In this document: piece by piece, positions 24,576 through 35,765 of the stretch
Position numbering within the stretch: position 1 is the first letter of the stretch
Layout: each line of letters opens with the position of its first letter
NCBI GenBank assembly: GCA_015499995.1
Contig: JADNRV010000143.1
Coordinates: forward strand, 1-64,000
Length of the DNA stretch: 64,000 nt
Direction of reading: 5' to 3'
From: Flammula alnicola
Taxonomy: Eukaryota > Basidiomycota > Agaricomycetes > Agaricales > Strophariaceae
Notes under the pieces: generated by a model
Seen by the model: the letters and a program-made list of their open reading frames with translations, nothing else
Database searches by the model: none
What the model was told of the DNA's origin: nothing
Position numbers and translations under genes: made by a program

Positions 24576-25065
24576 GCGCCTCTAGGATCTTGTCTAAATT
24601 ACTGTTGTAACTCACGAATAATCATCCTCCCCGAGAAACCAATCTCAGAGAGTCTTTTTCATGGGCACAAACTCTCAACTGTTTGACATATCGCCACCGT
24701 CTCAAGATGGTAAGTACATCAATTCCGCTATACAAGACTTTCGGAATCCTTCTGCTTGAAAACTGCTCGACTCTCTGATTGCTCTCAGACACATCGGCTG
24801 GGATATCTTGCTCTATGTCTTCCGGACACATTAAGAAATGCCGAGGAGAACCATATCATATCGTTGATGAATCGGTAATGCGGTGACGGCCTGTACAGCG
24901 ATCTCCGTCGGTATCCAGGAGCGCTGATCAAGCGCTGAAGCGACCAGTCTTCCTCCTAATCTCTACCAAGCGCTCTGGGCTTTGTGATCGCTGGAGCTGC
25001 CATAGCGTTTCGGACTTCAAGCTAAGAACGCGATATCTCGGACAACAACCACCTCGGCCCGATAC

Positions 25066-25507
25066 TTGGATTCATCCTATGAACTGAGCGGCGAACGAGA
25101 GTATGAAGAGCTCAACGCTCATTTTTCGGCGGTCGCCATAAGGGTGGCCGTTCAAGGAATAAAGCTGATCGTCAACGCAATCAAGGACAAAATTAATAGA
25201 GACAAGAAAGTGTATCGTGCATGGTATCGTTGTGGCGCACATTCTGGTGATCTCATTGCGCTAGGCAGAAATACCTCCGTTTCAACTTCGTCGTCTGCCA
25301 TACGGGGCACCACACAGACTTTAAGAGAAGGAGGAGCAATCAGGTAAGCATCATCTTCGTGTGTTGGCAGTGTTATTCCAAACCCTCAATGGCTTCTATG
25401 CATAGCTTCGAGATCTACTGGTTCAAGGAAGGTACCTTCCACCGAACCGATCAGGCTTCAGGATTAAGTCTAATAGCGGTAAAGACGTCACGTTCGGGCC
25501 AGTGTAA
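25066..25507 (+). pseudogene. Decayed small basidiomycete gene, copy B (YWFKEGTF family)
   Basis: The first frame gives AIRVAVQGIKLIVNAIKDKI. A shifted frame near 25270-25330 gives RFNFVVCHTGHHTDFK. After an intron (GTAAGC at 25346, AG near 25402) comes FEIYWFKEGTFHR, and in yet another frame SNSGKDVTFGPV with a stop. This is the same gene type as copy A about 1 kb upstream, and it supplies the N-terminal part missing there. Frame changes before and after the intron make it non-functional. The two copies lie in tandem on the same strand. Confidence 0.55.
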
Positions 25508-25894
25508 AATAGAATGCCATAGACGATCACAAACTGCATGTGTGGCATTCATTGTCTATTCCGTAAGCGTATGAAAGCAATGTAGATCTGGGAGGTCCTC
25601 CATCACTGGCACTGGCAGGATGCGCACCCTCTTCAGGAGGTCTCTGATAACTGAGCGATGAATCGTAAATGGGTGCATGGAGTTCAAGAAACGAACGATG
25701 TCATACCTAAGAAGCAGCGTGGTGGCAGTAATAGTAGTGGGTCAAATCAATTGTTTCGCGCAAAGTGCCTAGCTAGATCAGTGACATTGAATCCGGATGA
25801 CTAAAGCCCACAGCCCAGATTAAATTTGCATCGAATATATTCTTCGAAAGAAAAGGCGACGTACTGGTCTAACAGCGATTGCGGGCCACTAGAA

Positions 25895-26050
25895 TTCTGC
25901 GTGCCATCTGCGTGCCATGCGTGCACCTGCGTGCATGCGTGGCACGCAGATGCACGCAGATGCACGCAGGTACGCCAGTTCGTGGATGCGTGGCACGCAG
26001 ATGCGCGTTGGATGCACGCAAGCACGCAGATGTCACACGATGTCACACCT
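25895..26050. repeat. Left subterminal TGCACGCAGATG repeat cluster of the MULE
   Basis: Repeated TGCGTGCC, TGCACGCAGA and GGCACGCAGATG words in both orientations. The same word recurs at the other end of the element, in the arrangement expected for transposase binding sites. Isolated copies also occur near 26750. Confidence 0.8.
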
Positions 26051-26591
26051 ATGGAAAGGTCCGACAAATCAACACGTATATCAGCCACCACAACAACTTA
26101 GAGTGCTTATACATAATTTTTCAGTTTAATGTATTATTAATACAATTTATTGTGCCTAATTTTGAAGAGGGAGGGCGCATGTTGCCGTTTTTGCGCGAGG
26201 TTTTGTGTGCCAGGTGCCGTGGGAATGTGTCTAGGTGTGTGGGAATGTGTCCGACTCGGTGCATTTCCGCAGAAATGACCAACTTCGTACAATAATTACA
26301 CTCTTGCACATCCACTAATAGTGCTGCAAATTAGATATATCATGTCTTAAGGGGTTATATAGCCCAGGAAAATTTTTAAAAATGAAATTCGTTGCTTGTG
26401 GACTCGAGTCACCTTGCGGCACACTTCTGAGTGACTTACAATGAATGTGCAAACGAGATACAAGCATACCAGCATGTTTATTCAAAAGGTAAAGACTTAC
26501 AGAAATTGCCTTTATGTATATATACTCTGTGGAATCAATGTGGAATATTGTGCGCATTGAAGAACATCATTCTGTGCAACGGCCCGGGTCA

Positions 26592-26655
26592 CCGGGGCCC
26601 GACATCGTGTTTTGCCACAAAATCACGTGTGGCAAAAGTGGATGTCGGGCCCCGG
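26592..26655. repeat. Perfectly positioned hairpin inside the MULE 5' region
   Basis: CCGGGGCCCGACAT at 26592 is repeated inverted at 26642-26655, and TTTTGCCAC near 26610 pairs with GTGGCAAAA near 26629. The fold has arms of about 25 bp with 2-3 mismatches and a short loop. It lies about 250 bp before the MULE gene start. Its role is unknown. Confidence 0.7.
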
Positions 26656-26901
26656 CATCACTCGGCATTGTACGACGGGGATGGAAAAAGACTGACACTT
26701 GTCACCATATGTCACGTATCTCGCAAGACTGCACGCTAAGGCGAAAATCGTGCACGCAGCTGCACGCAAGTATATTAGTTCTAATTAATAAATATTTCTC
26801 CGTCCCAGAGGATTAGGTTCCGTTTGGCAATATGATCGGTCAAGTGGGTGCTCTGTATTTGAAATTTTACGGCTTTCTTCACTCCTTCTATCCCTCTCAT
26901 C

Positions 26902-29900
26902 ATGGCGCTGGTATGTCTCTCCCTTAAATCACAGGTGGACTGTATTAATAGTATATTCTATCTAGGGATTCATTAAGCATGTCTACCGGTACTTTGTTCC
27001 TGATCCTGGCCCTATAATTAGCGCGCCTGAGAATTGCGTCCCACTATATGATCCTAATGGTTAGCGTTCAGCTGTCAATGGTTTTACGGTGTTGTAACAG
27101 TGTAATACTAGGGAGAATTGTTGGCTACATTCAGCAGGGAAGTCATGTCTCACAACAGACAGGAGCACCACCAGTCATTTGTGAGTGAACGGTCTCATAG
27201 TTTTATTGCCAAATTAATATCCTTTTCTTAACAGCGTCTAAACCTATGCCCACGGTCAATCCACCAGTCATTCCTGTGCCCATCATTCACACGCCTAATC
27301 CTCCTGTCACTCCGGCGCCTAATCTTCCTGTCGCTCCCACGCCTAATCCATCTATTGTTCCCACACCCCAGGCTCATCTGCCTGTTGTCCCAGTTCCCCG
27401 GAATGATTCACCAATGGAGTGGGACGGTTGGCCTGATGGACAGTTCGAGCGTGATTTCACCTTTCCAGAGGCCAAAGCAACTGCAAATTTGAAATGTCAT
27501 TGGGCTGTTCGCGTCAACGGAGGAGATCGCAAGGGTGACGAGCATGCTGAATCGTGGCAGAATGGGAAAAGGGTGACCCGACGCTGTCTCGGAATCCTCG
27601 AATGCGACAATCAGGACTGTGAAGTGTCTGTGCGACCACAGACATCACCTCAGGGCATTGACGCCCAGCTTCGAAAGCGATGCCAGTGCGGCGCACAACT
27701 ATATCACCGAAAATGCGATATTCGCGCACTTTTATGGACTTGGCAAGGAGGGATTCATTATGTCAACGAAGGACATCATGCTCACCGGCGACCTGCTCAC
27801 ATTCTCCACATCCTCCCAAATGAGAGGATCCGATTCGAAACCATTGTCAAGAACCACCCTCAAGTTGGCCCTTTAGGATTGATCGTTGGTGTTCCAGGCA
27901 TCGACGGACCAGGAGAATCCATCGCAGATATCTCAGATGTTTTTCTCAATGCCGACCGTGTCAGTAAAGAGCGACAGAAGCTGAAACATGGCGACCCAGG
28001 AGGCGACGATGTGCTTGCAGCATTTGCCAAGTTCGAACAAGATCATCTGGGTTTCGTTATTTACTCAATCATTGGGCAAGTAACAGTCGTTTGTGTTCAA
28101 TCTTCATTCATGCGGTCGCAGCTTGTCAAGGAACGACTACTCGATGGCCCAATAAATGGGATGGTAAACGATGGCGCGCACAAGTTTTGGAGGCAGCACA
28201 ACTGCATTCTCATGGTTACCTCGACATATTGTCCCTCTCTTTTCTGCTGGGTTCCCGGTGTCCTCTCTTATACAAATGGTTCGAGTGCACAGCACTTCAG
28301 GTACCATTTCCTAGCAGTCTTTCAAAGTATCGTACGCGAAGCAGAGGATAGATTTGTGGCTATTGCTGATCGGCTTTTCGCAGGAGTACGTATATCTTTC
28401 ATTTATTTTGTATGAAACATTAACATGGTTATTAGGTGATGGACTTCAGTGAGGCTGAACGTGAAGGATGGATTCTGGCATTTATCGACCTTTGGATTCT
28501 GCGTCGTGACAATCACCGCACTGAAGATGAACTACGGAAGGCAGCTGAATGCCTTCTGCGAGGCTGTCAAGAACATTTTCGAGCAGGAGTCACCCGTGTG
28601 AGTCGAATCAGTGGCGCCGTTAGTCCTGAGCTATCCGATGCTTTCATTCACCGCGCGCTCGCACTTCTCGACGCACCTAATACAGAGGAATTTCGGTCTC
28701 GAGCAGCTCTCATTGTTCGTGACTTTCCCAAGCTCAAATCATGGGTGGAATAGTGGACACGGCCTGCTCATGCTGCTATGCTTTTCGACTCGGAGCGCAA
28801 AATGGATATCGAGATATGGGATTCAATACCTGAGACAACAAATGCGGAAGAGTCAATGCATTGGAAGATTTATTGTGCAGTTGGGAAGAATCATTCGTTT
28901 ATGACAGGAATGCGAGCGCTATATGCCTTCTCACTTTATTATGAACGAAAATACACGGCTACTCAGAGTACGTGTTTCTAGTTATCTCTTTCTTTTGGAT
29001 ATTGAACCTGGTACTTTTTAGAAGGTGTGCCTATCGCGTATGGGCCGCATGAAGCTTGGAAGGCTATGGCGAACAATATAGGACGTACAAAACCTTCACG
29101 CGCTGGAGATACAGCACAGAAAAAGCGCAAACTCAATGATGGACGCCCACCTGACACAATTAAAGAGCTCCTCAAAGCACCGAAAAAACAGAAGGCGCCC
29201 TCCAAAACTACAAAGTCTACCGCTCCAAAGTCTACCGCCCCTACGGCACCTAAAAGTCCTTTTCCTGTCCTGGGTCCACAGAGTTATCGATGGGCAAAAA
29301 ACTCATGCTGGCTTGATACATCACTGGAGCTCCTGTATGCTTCTGTATCGAGGAAATTCAACGATTTCTCCTCAGTATGCGAGCTGCTTCCTAAGGAATC
29401 TGGGATTTTCTGTCTATATACTGCTTTGAAGGGTCGTCACAATTTGGATCCAAACCTTCAAGATCACGAAGCCGCCAAACTTCTTATGCGACAGCGCGAT
29501 GTATTGCGGCGGGAGTTGAGGCAGAGAAGGGCAATTGGTGGTCTAGATAAATTTGAATCGCTTTGGGTAAGCATCCATCGTTTTGTATTCTGATTATATT
29601 AACGTGCACGCTACTAGGTTTGGCTAGGAACAATTGTCCGCGGGCCCACTACACGAAAGAAACAGCTCACCTATTCCTGTGCATCTCTATATTTCCAGTT
29701 TCTTCTCGTTGATATCCACGAGTGTTCTGGCTCACCAGAAATTGGAGGCCGCCATCTGGAAATTACAGCCATCCCTCGTCACCAGACCTTCTTACAAGTC
29801 GGCGCCTCAGAATCTCAATATCAGAAATGTGGCGGGAACATTGCTCATTATTTTGAGGACTTCTTCTCGATAAACAAGGAACCTATTCCCCAACGTACTT

Positions 29901-32156
29901 GCTGGCGTGTCAGAGAAGGAGAAACTCTCTGCACCGGGAAGCGTGAGGACATCCAGGGCCTTGTGATATCAATTCCTGTTATCCTAACAGTCGAGGTTGC
30001 CAACAATGACGCCCCCGATACCGACGACTCTCTTGACAACTCCGATATCCAAAAATGGGACTTTCCTCCAACTCTGACACCCCTCACACAGACGGACGCC
30101 GAGGAGCATGGCATTATCTATGATCTCGTGGGATTTGCCTTGCTAACTTCCAACAGAACACATTTCATTGCCAGATATGCATCTGAAGATCACAGCACAA
30201 TATATACGTATGACGGGCGGGCACACGATGGATGTCCAGTTCAGGAGACCAATGCCAAACTCTCGACCCACATCTCAGGCAGGGATATCATTATTCCCAA
30301 AGGATCTTCCGTTTACCAGGCATTTTATTTCTTGCGAGGCGGTACGCAGGCGCAGGATATCTTTTTTGAGCGCCAAACCCAAGCCCTGCGTCAAAAGCAC
30401 CCGGTCACCCTCTCTGGATCAACACTGTCGAAGGCAATATCAATGATGTACCATGCTGCTGATCTTACGCGAATGGACAAGAAGGAACGTTACTGGATGA
30501 AGGATCCATATGCCAGACAGAAGATCAAATACATTTCAAACACCACCAAATCTACAGCAACGTATTCCAGGGACTCGCTGGAGTCTGAGGATCCTATTTC
30601 TCTCTCAGATTCGATGAGCGAAGTAGACAAAATGGTCGCACCTGCAAAGTCACAAGTGTTATCCGACACATCATCGTTACCTGATTCCCTCTTTTCTCTA
30701 AATTGCCGCTGGGAACAAACAGCGATGGAAATCTTCTTTACCCAGAAGGCGAAGTCAGAGAGGCTATACAATGCGATGAATGCAAGGACTGGTCGCATGT
30801 GGCTTGTCAGCGAGAGGGAAGGGCGAGCAACCTGGGTGAAAACGAACCTTTCGTGTGCGACTGCTGTGATTTGTCGAGTCATAAAGCCCTCGGACGTTCT
30901 TCAACACGCAAGTACGTATCTTATCGGCTAGCTGTTTATTGGTTTAGCTAACATTTAAGCACATAATAGAAAGATTGAAGGACGTACCATGGTGAATCGA
31001 CCGTTAAAAGACCGTCTCAGGTATGTCTCAGCCCCCAAAAATCCCATTCCTTATTAAATTCCATCTGCAGGCGAGGAACTGGAGCACTAGCTCGCCGTGG
31101 GGTCTTTTGGTACCCTGTTCGAATTATCCACGTAGAAGATGGCAGTAAATGGCGAGTGCGATGGTGGAGGGAATGCAATTTTGCCGAACCAGGAATCGAC
31201 CGCGGGTCTGTTACAACTGTCGGAGTTGACGATATCGTTGATTCTTTATGGCTTGACCGAACTGGTAGACGAAAGATAAGGGTGAGTCAATGCCGAGACT
31301 GAAACAACAAAGAATTGCAAACTTACAATATCTGGATTCTGAACTAGCTCGGACAATGGACGCACGCAATGGAGATACCTACGTCCGAGGATATTCTCTG
31401 TGACCCGTCTTTGATCCCATTCACCACTGATATCGACAATGCCCTCTTGCCCTCACTTGATATGCTGAAGAAGGTCCTGAAAAAACCCGAGAATTTGGAT
31501 AATCGCGATATCCCAGCCAAGGCATGGCTCGAAGACCAGAAAAAATCACTCACGGAAACAATTGTTCCATTTGTCGGTGGCTTGTCAATAGCCGAAAGGG
31601 CAAAAATTGCGAACTGGTTTGAGGTGCGGGTCTGCGAAGGAGATAAGAAACTGCGGCAATACTGGTTAGGATTCCTACCAATTGCTCATGCCCATACAAT
31701 CTTCCTTTCCAGCCGGATCAGGGACACGGTGAAGGATGCTGACGAACATGAATTGCTGGCTAGAGCGTGGAAAGCTCAATATGCCGGCGATGCAAAAGCG
31801 ACATTACTTGTCGATATCGACGTTGACAAGGAATGTCTGGAGAGCCTCAAGGAATTAATGTTTGAGAGATCATCAAAAGCCGGCATTGCTGGTAACTGTC
31901 AATGGGGATTAGATGCAGGCGACCACCAAGAGTGCTGGGATCCGTACCAAGGCATTCCCTCCTATTGGAACTATGGGGATCGAAGTGAGAGCGAAGGAGA
32001 ACTCGAGGTGAGACTTCAATTCTTAGACGGCCGTGAGAATTACTAATCGAACTATGACAGCGTGGACTGAACTTTGTGGAGTTAGACTGTTCTATCCACC
32101 CCACTCCCGAGTCAAACACCGCGGCCCCCCGAAAAGACCTCAGCCACATCCTATAA
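26902..32156 (+). pseudogene. MULE transposase gene: GCM finger, transposase, USPL1-like peptidase, PHD, Tudor/PWWP-like; two lesions
   Basis: Eleven exons: 26902-26910, 26966-27059, 27112-27180, 27235-28385, 28436-28967, 29022-29566, 29618-30911, 30970-31020, 31071-31281, 31348-32007 and 32061-32156 (about 1570 codons). Order of domains: a Pro-rich repeat (about 60-115); a GCM-type zinc finger (about 140-250, with TRRCLGILECDNQDC and KRCQCGAQLYH); a MULE core (about 320-615: MVNDGAHKFW, FCWVPGVLSYTNGS, then LFAGVMDFSEAEREGW across an intron); a basic segment KKRKLNDGR; a USPL1/C98-like peptidase with Cys714 (AKNSCWLDTSLEL), His about 982 (THFIARY) and Asp about 999 (YTYDGRAHDG); a PHD finger (about 1163-1216); a segment with FWYPVRII and WRVRWWREC; and a helical C-terminus. 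Codon 547 is TAG (28751-28753) where a Trp is expected. A missing base near 30711 shifts the frame inside the PHD. All other frames join. Confidence 0.8.
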
Positions 32157-32337
32157 CCAAGAAAAAAAAGCCGAAGAAGTCAACTAAGACTATTGCATGA
32201 GCTATAAGCAGTATGACTTTCCATGTACTACGTAAAAATACATAGAGGGTAATAAGATATCTGGCGTTCAAGAACATTTAAATGCTTGAACTCTGAACAT
32301 CATCCAAGTTTGTAATAATGGCTCGTCCTTGCCTCCG

Positions 32338-32545
32338 TTATGACTGCACGCAGCTGCACGCAGATCACTTGGGAGGCAAGGTACGATGTGCACGCAGCCG
32401 CATGCAAATCGTACTGCGTGCCATCCAAATGCACGCAGATGGTCTGTCTATGCACGCAGATGGCTATCTATGCACGCAGATGGTCAGTCTATGCACGCAG
32501 ATGGTCTATCTATGCACGCAGTGGCACGCAGATGGCACGCAGAAA
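32338..32545. repeat. Right subterminal repeat cluster of the MULE
   Basis: At least eight copies of a TGCACGCAGATGG-like word. Four of them (about 32430-32520) have regular spacing with TCTATGCACGCAGATGG units of roughly 26-30 bp. They mirror the left cluster and lie between the gene stop codon and the terminal repeat. Confidence 0.85.
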
Positions 32546-33172
32546 AACCTGTGCCCCAGTGATTGCTGTTGAAGAGCTGCTCTGATCTTTATCATCTCGT
32601 GACAGTGGAGGACTGCCGCCGCAGGGAGGTGAGTTACCTGACCGAGACGGTCCATCTTCGATTCTGTTATCCAACCAGTATCCCAAAAAGCCCGCGCCGA
32701 TACCCAGAGAAATCCCTGCCAAGGCCAATGCGACCGGCGGAGCGACCGCCGCCGTCGCACCGAATGACTGAAGCGCAGAAAAGACGCCTGAAGTTGAACC
32801 AGCATACACAGCGGACTGAACACTGGCGGCAATGGAGCCTATACGAATGTCAAGTTCATCTACAGAGATTCCTTCAGATTCATTAGAGTAACACGAACCT
32901 GCAAGGACTCCACCAGCTGTGAAGCCTAACTCGTTCACAATCACCCCAGCCAACGAAGGCAGAATGGCTGCAAGACCCGCTGCCGCAAACCCACTACCGA
33001 GGAGCGCAAAAATGTGTTGCTTGGCGAGGTCGCCGATCTGTTTGATGAGGTGTGCCGAGACGAGCACACCAGTCGGGAGTCGGTCACGAATGAGGGGCAT
33101 CAGGGCATCGACAAGGTCTTCGAGTCGTGGTCGACGACCGCTGCCAGAAGGTAAAATGCTGTTGTTGGACAT
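32510..33172 (-). CDS. IFI6/IFI27 (Ifi-6-16)-like membrane protein, 3' end replaced by MULE sequence
   Basis: Exons 32899-33172 and 32510-32838, with a 60-nt intron (GTTCG ... TATAG) that is also open in frame. The protein start is MSNNSILPSGSG. The hydrophobic Ala/Gly-rich core (FAAAGLAAILPSLAGVI, GFTAGGVLAGSIAASVQS, GSTSGVFSALQSFGA, then VALALAGISLGIGAGF) matches the Ifi-6-16 domain. In animals this domain occurs in small mitochondrial or nuclear-envelope proteins. Fungal members have unknown functions. From about 32570 the reading frame runs into the MULE terminal repeat and ends there at 32510 (tail FLRAICVPLRA), so the original C-terminus is lost and a transposon-derived tail of about 20 residues replaces it. 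An ATG further upstream (33268) is less likely. Confidence 0.75.
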   Translation of the reverse strand: MSNNSILPSGSGRRPRLEDLVDALMPLIRDRLPTGVLVSAHLIKQIGDLAKQHIFALLGSGFAAAGLAAILPSLAGVIVNELGFTAGGVLAGSCYSNESEGISVDELDIRIGSIAASVQSAVYAGSTSGVFSALQSFGATAAVAPPVALALAGISLGIGAGFLGYWLDNRIEDGPSRSGNSPPCGGSPPLSRDDKDQSSSSTAITGAQVFLRAICVPLRA

Positions 33173-33174
33173 TT

Positions 33175-34036
33175 TGTATTGGTAGTGCTGGTTGAAAGCA
33201 ATGGGTTTATGGAAAGGACGGATGTCAGACGGGTGAGTATTTATATATATATCGAAATAGGTGCCCAAAATGCTTCTCGCTGTAATAGAAGTTCCGTGGA
33301 GAATTTGTCGCCCCGAAAGAACACACTTATCGATATCACAAAAGTTAGATTCAACGCTTCTGATTTACGGAACGTTCACCAGACGCATAAGCAGCCGCAT
33401 CCACATCGCGCTGCACATTCATTTCCGCTTGCATTGTGACTACATAAGCCAGTCGTTGTGTATTTTAGTCCCTGTCCGTTTGCCTCCTACGCTCACAGAG
33501 GCCAACCGGAATTCAACTTTTCTCTGCTTTCCTCAGTCCGATCTTGAGATGATCGCGCACTTGCAGATTTGATTTCAACAAGGAGCACAGAAAGAAATCA
33601 TTTCTCCGCTGCATAAGGAATTCCAGGTGAAGCATACACACTGTTAACGTGTTCCACAATCTATTCGCCTCCCGTCTTACTTTCAATATTTGTCTTTCTT
33701 CAAGGAAGCGGGCATGTCGCTGCCTGATTGACATAGTACGTGAGCTGCGCACTGTAAATCGCGCACATATCTATCCGATCCTCAGCATAGCCTAATTTTC
33801 AAAGCCCAGAGAGACTTGTCTATATAAGATACACTTGAGCCTATGACTTGCAATAAGTGAAAGAAACCCAAAGAACGCTGGGGGGCTCCGCGATGGTAAA
33901 CCTACCTCTCGCGTCTGGCTCTAGCATGTTATGGATGGGGCCGCGGCATTCTCTGAGGCCCAGGTTATTGATTGGCAGAGGACATGCTGGCGCCGCCGCT
34001 AGCCACACAATTCACTTCAAAAAGGTAGGCCTATTT
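33175..34036. other. Intergenic, no gene seen
   Basis: Probable promoter of the IFI6-like gene followed by DNA without a recognisable exon chain. Short open frames exist, but none shows motifs. Confidence 0.45.
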
Positions 34037-34042
34037 GATGTC

Positions 34043-35765
34043 TATGGCTGTCCAAGTGGGTAATAAATCCCCCTACAATATAGTTGTGTGTGCGTAAATA
34101 TATTTTGTGTGCGCGGAAATAGTTAGTGTGCGCGAAAATATAGTTAGTGCGTGCGAAAATATAGTTAGTGTGCACGTAAATATATTTAATGTGCGCGAAA
34201 ATACTTACTGTGCGTGAAAAAAATAGTTAGTGTGCGCGAAAATATATTGCGTGCCCCGTAAACATTTTCATGCCCCGTGAATATTTTATAGCTACCCTAT
34301 AAATTCTTAGGTCACCCCCGGAGAAATACTCAGTGCGCGAAAATAATTTCAGAGCCCCGAAAAACCTTATTGACTCCTCAAAAACTTTGTTGGTGCGCAT
34401 ATTTATTACGGCTTCCCCGTGCATTTGTTGACATTCAGGAATGCCGGGATGCCGTGATTATGTAAATGATCTATTATTACCACCTTCGGCACAGGAAATG
34501 GGACAGCAGCCGAAACTGCAGTCGGAGTTTGAAATATATTGCACGTCTGATGTGGTTAGCGCTCACTAGAGCGCCAGTCTCGGTGAGTGTGATGACCGGT
34601 CACACAACTGCAAAGCCACATCAGACTGAAACATTTTGCTCCTGCAAAGCTAGTCCAGAATCGCTTCCGGTGTAAAGTTACAGCCTTCACACTGTTGCCT
34701 GTGACATAGGGCAGAGCACAGCCACTGATCAGGCGCCAAAATGACGGATGGGCAGCTCTTGGTATCTGCAGGGCACCTGTATGCCTCGCAATAAATACTC
34801 AGGTATACTTGGATCAAAATATAGTTTGATTTCTCTATCTACGATCACCCCCCATCTGAAAAATATCTTTAATCTAAGGCATTTTTATTCTTAATTTCGC
34901 ATTTTTCACTGAAAAAAAGCATTCAACATAGCCCAGTATGAGAATATTTCATACTTTCAGCAGTATAAATTTCATGAATTCCTTATAGACTAGATGATAG
35001 ACTATATTTTGTTGTTTCACAAGGTGCATAGGTGCCCTGTAGATACCAAGAGCCTCCCATCCGTCATTTTGGCGCCTGATCAGTGGCTGTGCTCTGCCCT
35101 ATGTCACAGGCAACAGTGTGAAGGCTGTAACTTTACACCGGAAGCGATTCTGGACTAGCTTTGCAGGAGCAAAATGTTTCAGTCTGATGTGGCTTTGCAG
35201 TTGTGTGACCGGTCATCACACTCACCGAGACTGGCGCTCTAGTGAGCGCTAACCACATCAGACGTGCAATATATTTCAAACTCCGACTGCAGTTTCGGCT
35301 GCTGTCCCATTTCCTGTGCCGAAGGTGGTAATAATAGATCATTTACATAATCACGGCATCCCGGCATTCCTGAATGTCAACAAATGCACGGGGAAGACGT
35401 AATAAATATGCGCACCAACAAAGTTTTTGAGGAGTCAATAAGGTTTTTCGGGGCTCTGAAATTATTTTCGCGCACTGAGTATTTCTCCGGGGGTGACCTA
35501 AGAATTTATAGGGTAGCTATAAAATATTCACGGGGCATGAAAATGTTTACGGGGCATGCAATATATTTTCGCGCACACTAACTATTTTTTTCGCGCACAG
35601 TAAGTATTTTCGCGCACATTAAATATATTTACGTGCACACTAACTATATTTTCGCACGCACTAACTATATTTTCGCGCACACTAACTATTTCCGCGCACA
35701 CAAAATATATTTACGCACACACAACTATATTGTAGGGGGATTTATTACCCACTTGGACAGCCATA
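34043..35765. mobile_element. 1.72-kb inverted-repeat (foldback) element with 6-bp target duplication
   Basis: Two arms of about 740 bp, 34043-34783 and 35026-35765, are nearly identical in inverted orientation, separated by a unique spacer of about 240 bp. The element starts TATGGCTGTCCAAGTGGG and ends with its complement. A perfect direct repeat GATGTC flanks it at 34037-34042 and 35766-35771. The outer parts of the arms (34075-34260 and mirror) contain a tandem word TAGTTAGTGTGCGCGAAAAT with variants. Mirror-image 69-aa open frames in the arms are a product of the symmetry and show no known motif. No transposase is encoded, so it is non-autonomous. The near identity of the arms points to a young insertion or arm homogenisation. 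Confidence 0.9.

Larger units (their letters stand above)
25871..32570 (+). mobile_element. Mutator-like (MULE) element, about 6.7 kb
   Basis: The ends carry inverted repeats. Left 25895-25918 and right 32522-32544 (reverse complement) share TTCTGCGTGCCATCTGCGTG exactly. A weaker match extends outward to AACAGC at 25871 and GCTGTT at 32570. Inside each end lie clusters of TGCACGCAGATG-like repeats, typical of subterminal transposase sites. The interior encodes one long gene with a MULE-type transposase core. I could not find the 8-10 bp target duplication expected for MULEs, so the exact ends are uncertain. The right end lies in the 3' part of an IFI6-like gene. Confidence 0.8.

Noticed and set aside
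25871..26050. CRISPR-like array from the TGCACGCAGATG repeats
   Set aside because: Repeats are short, irregular, in both orientations and lack uniform spacers. They are subterminal repeats of a eukaryotic transposon.
34466..34675. 69-aa open frame repeated at 35133-35342 on the other strand
   Set aside because: The identity follows from the inverted-repeat arms of the foldback element. There is no motif or splice support, so it was not called as a gene.
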